From: Acrocarpospora macrocephala
Lineage (GTDB): Bacteria; Actinomycetota; Actinomycetes; Streptosporangiales; Streptosporangiaceae
Assembly: GCF_009687865.1 (NCBI RefSeq)
Contig: NZ_BLAE01000007.1
Coordinates: forward strand, 1 to 64,000
Length of the DNA stretch: 64,000 nucleotides
Direction of reading: 5' to 3'
Under the pieces are notes generated by a model, which saw nothing but the letters and a program-made list of their open reading frames with translations, was not told the DNA's origin and searched no databases. The position numbers were made by a program, and so were the translations under genes. Each line of letters opens with the position of its first letter. Positions within the stretch are counted from its first letter, which is position 1. Positions 36,536-44,571 of the stretch are shown here, in pieces.

Positions 36536-36719
36536 GCTTCACCCCGGCTTCCGAGTCGGGCTCCATTGCGGCGACCACCTCACCGCTCAGGGCCTGCCCC
36601 GCAAGAAGGCGCTTCACCCCGGCTTCCGAGTCGGGCTCCATTGCGGCGTCCATATTTGCCAAAAGCGCGGCCTGGACCCGTGGCTTCACCCCGGCTTCCG
36701 AGTCGGGCTCCATTGCGGC
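36536..36719 (+). CRISPR. CRISPR array, leader-proximal part (3 repeats)
   Basis: Three identical 37-nt repeats start at 36536, 36611 and 36683, with spacers of 38 and 35 nt. Each has GCTTCACCCCGGC, the loop-side block TTCCGAGTCGGG, and the 3' handle GCTCCATTGCGGC. The loop-side block with CCGAG is not used by any other CCCCGGCTT repeat in the array, so these three form their own subclass. Confidence 0.9.
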
Positions 36720-37118
36720 ATCCTGAGAGCGGTCATCAGGAAACCCAGACTCACGGCCGCGTGGGTCCTGCCAGGCGGACACCAGATTCCGGGCCAGCGT
36801 TCAACTCTGATGGCCGCCCACCTGGAGGGACAAAACCCCGGCGCCGTGCTGATGAGGGCCGTGACGATCGCTTGCGGTGGTTGAGCACCGGTGATGGCTG
36901 GGGCGATCGGCGCCGTGTGCCTCCTTCGTCGGCCCACGCCATCGTCGTCGTGGGCCCTCATCTCACGGTAGAGAGAGGCCACGTACCGGGATGTGAGATG
37001 GCCGTCAGCCGTCATGTCACGTGACCATGCACCCAGACCCCGCCGTCCGTGGATCAGGAGAAACTGATGACCGCTAGCAGCATCCAGCAGGACGGCGACT
37101 ACGACCAGACCCCCGCCA
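36720..37118. other. 399-bp interruption of the CRISPR array
   Basis: No recognisable repeat lies between 36719 and 37119, although both sides are in register with an array. The first and last about 35 bases could be spacers. No frame resembles a known protein on either strand, and no inverted repeats mark an insertion sequence. It may be an inserted fragment, a former leader, or several decayed units. Confidence 0.5.
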
Positions 37119-39906
37119 GCTTCACCCCGGCTTCCGGGTCGGGCTCCATTGCGGCAAGTACACGCGAGAGGATGACCCGCCGTTGCGGCTGGGCTTCGCC
37201 ACGGCCTGCGGGCCGGGCTCCATTGCGGCCAGGAGCGTGGCGTGAGGCGCATCAGGGTGTGTCCAGCTTCACCTCGGCTTCCTGGCCGGGCTTCATTGCG
37301 GTAACCAGGTTCTGCAGGAGGGCGCCGGGTACGCGCGCGGTATCACCCCGGCTGCATCGCCGGGCTCCATTGCGGCGCCAGCACGTACCGCTGTCCTGGT
37401 CGCAGCGCCTTCTGGCTTCACCCCGGCCACATCGGCCTCAAGCGGTAGCTGCGGGTGCTTCACCCCGGTCTGCGGGCCGGTTTCCATTGCGGCTTCGTGT
37501 GGTGGCCCGGCGGCGGCAACCGGACCCTGGTTTCACCCGGCCCTCTGGGCCGGGCTCCATTGCGGCGATATTGAGGACATCGACCGGCACGGAGCGCACA
37601 GGCTTCACCCGGCCCTCTGGGCGGGGCTCCATTACGGCTCCAACGCGCTCGCGGCAAGCGTCCGCCGATCGGCGTTTCACCCGGCCCTCTGGGCCCGGGC
37701 TCCATTGCGGCCCTCGGATGGCACCGCTCGGCCGTCGCTCCCACCGGAGCTTCACCCCGGCTTCCGGGTCGGGCTCCATTGCGGCGACAGCGTGATCGTG
37801 GCGCGCATCAGGCGTTTGCTCGTTTCACCCGGCCTGCGGGCCGGGCTCAACTGCGGCCGTCATGGGAACTAGCACGAGGCCTACATCCCCTACGAGTTTC
37901 ACCCGGCTTGCGGGCCGGGCTTCATTGCCGCAGGCTCGACGATCCCGAGGGCGTCCCGCACCCAGTGTTTCACCCGGTCTGCGGGCCGGGCTCCATTGCG
38001 GCGACATTTTCGTGGCCGCGCCACCGGCAGCTGCCCCGGCCTTTCACCCGGCCTTCGGGCCGGGCTCCATTGCGGCAGCGGGCATGCGTCCAGCTTGGCG
38101 AGAGTGGAGTATGACTTCACCCCGGCTTCCGGGCCGGGCTCCATTGCGGCATCGGAAAGATCCCCGGGAGGATCTCGGCGGACAAATTTCACCCGGCCTA
38201 CGGGCCGGGCTTCATTGCGGCACATGCGATGGGCACCACGCGAAACGCCCGACCTCTAGCTTCACCCCGGCTTCCGGGCCGGGCTCCATTGCGGCAAGTT
38301 CAACGTCGTTTTCGCCAACGCGAAGGATCACGGCTTCATCCCGGCCTGCGGGCCGGGCTCCATTGCGGCCCGCCAGGTCTGCGTCGAGAATCATCCGCGT
38401 CAGGTTACACCCGGCCTCCGGGCTGGGCTCCATTGCGGCACGACCAGGACTGTTACAGCCACCTACCAAAGGTCGGGTTTCACCCGGCCTCCGAGCTGGG
38501 CTCCATTGCGGGAACCCGGAGACGACGAAGGTCTACTGGTGACCGACCAGTTCACCCCGGCTCCACCGCCGGGCTCCATTGCGGCGAGTGGCAGACCTTC
38601 GACCTGCGCGACCCTGCCCACCTTCACCCGGCCTCCGGGCCGGGCTCCATTGCGGCCAGGCGACCCACATGACGATCGGCTTCATGTCGGGAGCTTCACC
38701 GACTTCCGGGTCGGGCCCCATTGCGGCTCCAAGACCGAGCTCTACGACGTCTTCAAGACCGGCGAGCTTCACGCCGGCTTCCGGGTCGGGCTCCATTGCG
38801 GCAACGACGAGGCCGACTTCAGCCCCGACGTCTTCAAGTTGCACCCCGGCTTCACCGCCGGGCCCCATTGCGGCTCCAAGAGGCTCGAGGCGGCGTTCCG
38901 CCAGCTGCTGTTGCACCCGGCCTCACCGCCGGGCTCCATTGCGGCAGGATTCGGGGAGGAATGTCCTCCTCCCAAGGAAGGGGTTGCACCCGGCCTCACC
39001 GCCGGGCTCCATTGCGGCGGGATTCGGGGAGGAATGTCCTCCTCCCAAGGAAGGGGTTGCACCCGGCTTCACCGCCGGGCTCCATTGCGGCAGGATTCGG
39101 GGAGGAATGTCCTCCTCCCAAGGAAGGGGTTGCACCCGGCTTCACCGCCGGGCTCCATTGCGGCGATCCGCCACCGCTCGTGATCCCGCGCAACTGGGAC
39201 TGTGGTTGCATCCCGGTTTCACCGCCGGGCTCCATTGCGGCAATTTTGCTTTCTATCAGATCCGCGATCAGGACAGGGCTTCACCCCGGCTTCCGGGCCG
39301 GCTCCATTGCGGCCGCTTCCCAGTTTCCGGATTCAGCTGCCAAGTCGCGTGCTTCACCCCGGTCTGCGGGCCGGGCTCCATTGCGGCAGGAAGTACCGGC
39401 GGGCCTCGTGCCCTTGCATCGTCGCTTCATCTCATCCCGGCCTGTGGGCCGGGTTCCATAGCGGCGACGACATGTCTATTGTGCCGATCCTGAACAAGTT
39501 GGACTTCACCCCGGCCTGTGGGGCCGGGCTTCATTGCGGGGATCTTGCGGGCAAGTCCAAGGAGGCCTGGGGGCAGGTTTCACCCCGGCTCTACTGCCGG
39601 GCTCCATTGCGGCACGGTCCTGGCCGCCCGCCTTGTCGGCATCCTCGACCTCGTTGTACCCGGCTTCATCGCCGGGCTCCATTGCGGCGCGCCGGACAGC
39701 CTGAACTGGGCGACCGACCCCCGGCTTCACCCCGGCCTGTGGGCCGGGCTCCATTGCGGCGGCATCGGGTAGGAGGCGCGGAAGGCTCCGGGGACGAGCT
39801 TCACCCTGGCCTGCGGGCCGGGCTCCATTGCGGCTATCAGAAGACCATGGGCGGGCTATACAAGATGCTGTTCACCCTTGGCTCTACCCGCGGGCTCCAT
39901 CGCGGC
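37119..39906 (+). CRISPR. CRISPR array, central part (about 39 repeats)
   Basis: Repeats of 35-38 nt recur about every 73 bases from 37119 to 39869, for example at 37193, 37266, 37340, 37457, 37749, 38041, 38259, 38549, 38838, 39129, 39351, 39577 and 39798. Spacers are about 35-40 nt. The 3' handle GGGCTCCATTGCGGC is nearly constant. The 5' side and stem vary: CCCGGCCTGCGGGCCGGG, CCCGGCCCTCTGGGCCGGG, CCCGGCTTCACCGCCGGG and others, all able to fold. One unit (37414) is cut to 43 bases by a deletion of about 30 bases. The last (39869) is degenerate. Type I-G by association with the cas operon. Confidence 0.95.
38910..39164 (+). repeat. tandem triplication of one repeat-spacer unit
   Basis: The spacers at 38946, 39019 and 39092 are the same 37 bases apart from the first base (A, G, A). 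Each contains the self-complementary stretch GGAGGA-ATG-TCCTCC. The four flanking repeats share the GTTGCACCCGGC form with CTCACC or TTCACC loops. This is local duplication rather than three independent acquisitions. Confidence 0.9.
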
Positions 39907-39942
39907 CAGCCGTCGGCCCTGAGTGCCGCGTTGTCGGCCTGG

Positions 39943-40190
39943 AGGTCCCCGTTACCTTTTCACGTCCCCACCCGTGAGGTGGGGAGCCAGGTCACCCGGC
40001 CCGGCATGACTCAAGCCCCCTGTCGCACCCATGATCCGGGGGGTGTTGTCACCGGGCCCGGGTGGCGTCGGTGGACCGCTGATAGGGACAAGGCACCGTC
40101 TGTGACGAAGAAGATCGTCTCGCCGTAACGTGGCTGCCGGCCGCCGTCGCCTGATCTGTGACCAGTCCAAACACCCAGCAGGAGGACGGC
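39943..40190 (+). ncRNA. candidate bridge-RNA region of the IS110 element
   Basis: IS110-group elements encode a structured bridge RNA upstream of the transposase that pairs with donor and target DNA. This 248-bp non-coding left end contains a perfect hairpin TCCCCACC-CGTGA-GGTGGGGA and a GC-rich near-palindrome ACCGGGCCCGGGT. Both would suit such an RNA. No guide pairing was verified. Confidence 0.35.
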
Positions 40191-41404
40191 ATGAGCATCG
40201 AATACGCGGTGTTCCTCGGCTTAGACGTCGGCAAGGGCGAACACCACGCCTGCGCCCTGAACACCCGGGGCAAGAAACTCCACGACAAGCCACTCCCCAA
40301 CGACGAACACCGGCTGCGGACCCTGTTCACCCAGTTCAGCAGCCACGGACCGGTCCTGGTCGTCGTCGACCAGCCCGCCTCCATCGGAGCACTCCCCGTG
40401 GCCGTCGCCCGAGCCGTCGGCTGCCAGGTCGCCTACCTGCCCGGGCTGACCATGCGGCGACTGGCCGACGTGCACCCCGGCAACGCCAAGACCGACGCCC
40501 GCGACGCTTACATCATCGCCGACGCCGCCCGAACCCTCCCGCACGCCCTGCGCCGCGTCGACACCGGCGACGAAACCCTTGCCGAGCTTGAGGTTCTCGT
40601 CGGATTCGACGACGACCTGGCCGGAGAATCGACCCGGCTGACCAACCGCATCCGCGGCCTGCTGGTCACCATCCACCCCGCCCTGGAGAAAGCCATCGGC
40701 CCGCGCCTGCACCACCCGGCGACCGTCGAACTGCTCGCCCAGTACGGCGGGCCGGACGGCCTGCGAGCCGCCGGACGCGACCAACTCTTGGCCGTCGCCA
40801 AACCCCTGGCCCCACGCATGGCCGAGCGGCTCGCCACCGACATCACGGCCGCGCTGCAGGCTCAGACCGTCGTCGTCCCGGGCACCGCCTCCGCCTCGCT
40901 GGTGCTCCCGCACCTGGCTCGATCGCTGCGGAACGTGCACGACCAGCGCAAACAGGTAGCCGCCCAGGTCGAGGAGATGCTCGATGCGCACCCTCTCGCC
41001 AAGGTCCTGATCACCATGCCCGGGATCGGGATCAGGACCTCCCCCGGATCCTGCTGGAGATCGGCGACATCTCCGCGTTCGCCACCCCCGGGCACCTGGC
41101 CGCCTACGCCGGACTGGCACCCATCACCCGACGCTCCGGCTCCTCCATCAAGGGCGAACACCCGCCCAAGGGCGGCAACAAGGCCCTCAAGCGCGCCATG
41201 TGCCTGGCCGCATTCGCCTCTCTGTCGGCCCCGGAGAGCAGGCAGTACTACGACAAGAAGCGCGCCGAGGGCAAGAAACACAACGCCGCCCTCATCTGCC
41301 TGGCCCGCCGCCGATCCGACGTCATCTACGCCATGCTCCGTGACCAGAAGCCCTACCAGCCCAACCGGAAAACCACCGCTCAACCAGCCAGGGCCGCGGC
41401 GTGA
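40191..41404 (+). pseudogene. IS110-family transposase, frameshifted
   Basis: ATG 40191 follows GCAGGAGGACGGC. The N-terminal DEDD (RuvC-like) domain is clear: VFLGLDVGKGEHHACALN, VVVDQPASIGAL and GNAKTDARDAYIIADAAR. The C-terminal transposase_20 domain begins VLITMPGIGIRT. At about 41040, in the run ACCTCCCCCGG, one base is missing relative to an open frame. The rest, ILLEIGDISAFATPGHLAAY, AGLAPITRRSGSSIKGEHPP and RAMCLAAFASLSAPESRQYY, lies in the -1 phase and ends at TGA 41404. The domain is otherwise complete, so this is a recent inactivation, a programmed slip or a sequencing error. Confidence 0.85.
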
Positions 41405-41727
41405 GAAAGGCATGGGACATCATCAGCACCGTGAACGACTTCGACCTGACCGACTTCGCCGCCGCCGTCCATGACCGCGCCCCGGGCTGGGAATCAGCCG
41501 GCGTCCTATGGCAGCTCACCATCGGTCCGGCCCGCGACAAGGCCGCAGCATGGGTCACCTGCGAGGATGCCCATCGAGCAACCAAACTCACAATCTGGAC
41601 CAGCGGCGAAGCAGAACTCGACCTCGGCGACCTTGCCAGCGGCACCATCACCAGCGTCCATTACGACCTGGCCAACTCAGAAGACCTCGCCGCCTGCCTC
41701 GACGACCTCACGCAGCACTTCAGCTAA
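41401..41727 (+). CDS. 108-aa protein translationally coupled to the IS110 transposase
   Basis: GTG 41401 overlaps the transposase stop by GTGA. An alternative GTG at 41431 gives VNDFDLTDFAAAVHD. The product is acidic, with alternating strand- and helix-like blocks (WQLTIGPARDKAAAWVTCED, TKLTIWTSGEAELDLGDLAS) and ends DDLTQHFS. It has an immunity- or antitoxin-like size and charge but matches no family I can name. It is a cargo gene of the insertion sequence or a host-modulating accessory. Confidence 0.55.
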   Translation: MRKAWDIISTVNDFDLTDFAAAVHDRAPGWESAGVLWQLTIGPARDKAAAWVTCEDAHRATKLTIWTSGEAELDLGDLASGTITSVHYDLANSEDLAACLDDLTQHFS

Positions 41728-41763
41728 GCAGTTGCGCCAGACCACTTGACCAATCCCATAGGG

Positions 41764-42501
41764 ACACCCCCCGGGCTCTACCACCAGGCTCCATTGCGGC
41801 GACAACCCCGTCACGCCCGGCACCGGCGACGGTTCCCTGTTTCACCCCGGCTCTACCGTCGGGCTCCATTGCGGCGTACGGGACTGGCTGCAACAGAACG
41901 GCGAAACCGAAGCTTCACCCGGCCTCCGGGCTGGGCTCCATTGCGGCGAGGCGTGGCAGACCAAGGGCATCAAGCAGGTCGGCAGTTTCACCCAGCCTCT
42001 GGCCGGGCTCCATTGCGGGCGTGCGCTCGATCCCTACTGGTACGACGCCGAGGTTTCACCCAGCCTCCGGGCTAGGCTCCATTGCGGCGCGAGCGCGGCC
42101 GATGTCAGGCGGGTCATGATGCGGTTTAACCCAGCCTCCGAGCTGGGCTCCATTGCGGGAACTGCGCCTACACGCCCATCGACGACGTCCACACGCTTGT
42201 TTCATCCGGCCTCCGGGCTGGGCTCCATTGCGGCCAGTGGTGGTGCGCCGACAACGGCGTCTACGGCAAGTTTCATCCCGGCCTCTGGGCTGGGCTCCAT
42301 TGCAGGGATCCCGGGGAATCGCTGACATATCAGGGGCCTGAGTTTCACCCAGCCTCCGGGCTGGGCTCCCTTGCGGGTCGACCTCGATCCCGAGCGATGT
42401 GCTGTTGGTGTGGCGGTTTCACCCGGCTTCCGGGCTGGGCTCCATTGCGGGACCCAGATTGCGCCGCTGATCGGGCAGATGACGGCAGGTTTCACCCCGA
42501 G
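41764..42501 (+). CRISPR. CRISPR array, distal part (about 11 repeats)
   Basis: The first repeat (about 41764) lost its 5' end to the IS110 insertion. Others start at 41839, 41912, 41985, 42053, 42124, 42199, 42270, 42342 and 42416. The last, at 42489, stops after GTTTCACCCCGAG. Most stems here are CCCAGCC/GGCTGGG or CCCGGCC/GGCTGGG, and handles decay to GCGGG, GCAGG or CCTTGCGGG. Degenerate, truncated repeats mark this as the leader-distal end. Confidence 0.9.
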
Positions 42502-42519
42502 GATTGGCTGCCGACTTCT

Positions 42520-43110
42520 CCGCAGGTGATGGGGCGGGCGGTGTGGCTGGCCATCCTGGCCGGGCCGCTCCCACACGATGGCGGGGTTGCGGTGCTGGCC
42601 CGTACCCAAGTGGCCGCGCTGCCCGAGCATGCAAGCGAGGTCCTGGATGACCATCGGCGTTGCTACCCGCCGGTGGATGGATCCACGGTGCTGGAGCCGT
42701 TGTATCCCGATCGACTCGCCGAGGACTTCCTGGCCTTGACCACTCCCGGCAACTCCGACCCGGGTGCAGACCGCGAGGCGGTGGACTCTTGGGCGGCCAC
42801 CTCGCTCCTGTCCTCCCCGGTCGGTCAGGACTCACCTTCGTGGGCGCGGGGCGCGCTGAGCGTGCTGATCGAGACCGCCCACCGCTGGCCCCACATCGCC
42901 GCCACCCAGTTGGCCCCACTCCTGACAACCCGCCCGGAGTTGATCCTGCACGCCGGCGGGACGGTCCTGGCCCGCCTGGCCGCCCTACCCGACATCGACA
43001 CAGCGCTCCTGGAGAAGATCGAAGCGCTCCTTCCGGCCAGCCGCCACATCGACCTGGATCTTGGAATCGCCGCTCTGAGCGCCCGCTTAGTTGAGCGACG
43101 GCTCAAGGCC
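42520..43110 (+). pseudogene. C-terminal relic of a STAND-type NTPase
   Basis: The frame gives RAVWLAILAGPLPHDGGVAV, YPPVDGSTVLEPLYPDRLAE, DFLALTTPG, AHRWPHIAATQLAPLLTTRP and LPDIDTALLEKIEALLPASR. This is the helical repeat region of large actinomycete STAND/caspase-associated proteins, in which YPP...LxPDRLxE recurs. It has no start codon of its own, since the frame opens inside the CRISPR array, and no NTPase part. Homology stops near 43110. Confidence 0.6.
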
Positions 43111-43807
43111 AGCAGCGGGCCGTGCACCAGTCGCACCGACACCAGCCCATCGTTCCCACCCGGACCGTCGGACTCGCCTTGCCCGTTCGGTTCGCCGAGC
43201 CAGCTCGTCATAGCGTCATCATCGATGCAAGCCCTCACCTGGCCCACCCGAACCCAGAACCCGCCGATCTCAATTACGGAACGCCCCATCGGCGAAGCCA
43301 AGCGAGCACCACTACTGACTGCGGGCCGCCGTCGCTGAGGCTATCGAGCGGGAATGTACGGCTCGGTTCGCCCTCGGGCAGGGAATCGCGGGGCGCTCCT
43401 GTTTCGGCACCGGGGTCGCGACCGTCGGCCTCGGTTGGCAGTTGACAGCGGCTCGATCAGCGCACACTGAGCGTCGGTCAGATCAGAGAGGAGAGGCGAT
43501 CACGCGCCATCTCGCCACGTTCACCCGGCAGGCCCACTTTGATGGTCAGACCGTATCCAAACACTTCGATTTGAGGCGTTAGATTCATTTTTAGGCCGTA
43601 TCGCGCAATTCGTGTCCTTATGTGCTCCGCCCGGCTGCCCGTCTTTGATGGACATAGGAACCTCTGCAGCCTCAACCGAATCCCAAACCGCCGATTTTAT
43701 CCCAAAAAATCCTGTCTCATCCCGAAACACGCCAGCACGCCCTAAATGGCGAGGAGTAGTGACATCAGTCACTGGGCAGTCGGGGCGTTGTGCGGTATGC
43801 CGGATGC
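43111..43807. other. no gene recognised; A/T-richer stretch
   Basis: Only short shadow frames are present. Between 43540 and 43720 the DNA is unusually A/T-rich for this window (TTAGATTCATTTTTAGG, CCGATTTTATCCCAAAAAA). That suggests foreign or non-coding DNA between the STAND relic and the IS5 relic. Confidence 0.45.
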
Positions 43808-44390
43808 ATGGCTGGCCAGCGAATTCACCCTAGGGACTTGTCCGACGCTCGCTGGAAGCTCATCGAACCCATACTGACCGTCTGGCGCGTGACCAGCGCT
43901 GTGGCGACGGCTTTGGACATCGGGCACCCGCTCGAGCACGACCTGCGCCGCATCCTGGACGACATCCTCATCGGCATAGCCTGCTGCTACCTCCCCACGA
44001 GTACCCGCCCTGGGACGCCGTGTGCAGCTTTTTCGCCCACTGGCAGCGCGATGGCATATTCGACCAGCTCGTCGGCCTATCCCGCCGATCAGTCGCACAG
44101 CCGAAGCCTGTCCTCTCGAACTGACGGCCTGCGTGATCAACGCCGTTCGTCAAGACCTCGGCCACCGCACCCGCAGCCACCCAGGGCATCGCTGCGGGAA
44201 AGCCGAACGCTGGCCGCAAGCGCAGCACCCATCACCGACACCCCCGGCCAGCTGCGCGCCGCGACGCTTTCCTCCGAGTTGGTGACTGCAAGAACGGCTT
44301 CTGCCGAATATTTCTGCGCCTGCTGGAGCCGCAGCACTGTGGCGCCGGTTGGGTTTGCGCGTTGCTCAGACCGCTCGGTGGGCCTGGGCT
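43808..44390 (+). pseudogene. IS5-family transposase with several frameshifts
   Basis: ATG 43808 starts MAGQRIHPRDLSDARWKLIE, then HDLRRILDDILIGI. After CCYLP the phase changes to HEYPPWDAVCSFFAHWQRDG and IFDQLVGL. A third phase gives VKTSATAPAATQGIAAGKPN and AGRKRS, the region around the DDE aspartate of IS5/IS1647-like transposases (usually VDAQSVKTS..GxDAGK..GRKR). At least two shifts and loss of the C-terminal half make it dead. No terminal inverted repeats were found. Confidence 0.75.
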
Positions 44391-44571
44391 CGTTCCATGC
44401 GAGCAGGTGCCTTGTCTGTTTTGTTTCGTATGACCGATTTATGAGGATTCGGTATTTACTTGGCGCTCGACAAATGACTACAAGAAGGGCACATTCCTAT
44501 CTGCGCGCACCTATTTCTACCTATTCTGTCTGACGCTGCATTGATTGATCTTGGCGGGAGGGCTAGGAGGT

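Larger units (their letters stand above)
39943..41760 (+). mobile_element. IS110-family insertion sequence inside the CRISPR array
   Basis: About 1.8 kb of non-repeat DNA separates the repeat at 39869 from the one near 41764. It contains an IS110 transposase, a coupled small gene and about 250 bases of upstream DNA. Exact ends are uncertain: a shared ATAGGGACA occurs at 40082 and at 41758, and the spacer register suggests a left end near 39943. IS110 elements leave no target duplication and lack long inverted repeats, so edges cannot be fixed by eye. The insertion appears to have hit the start of a repeat. Confidence 0.75.

Noticed and set aside
37049-39493. Long open frames through the array with recurring peptides such as SFTPASGSGSIAA and GLHCG
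   Set aside because: They are translations of CRISPR repeats. The 73-base period is not a multiple of three, so the peptide moves from frame to frame, and no ribosome site or family pattern supports a protein.
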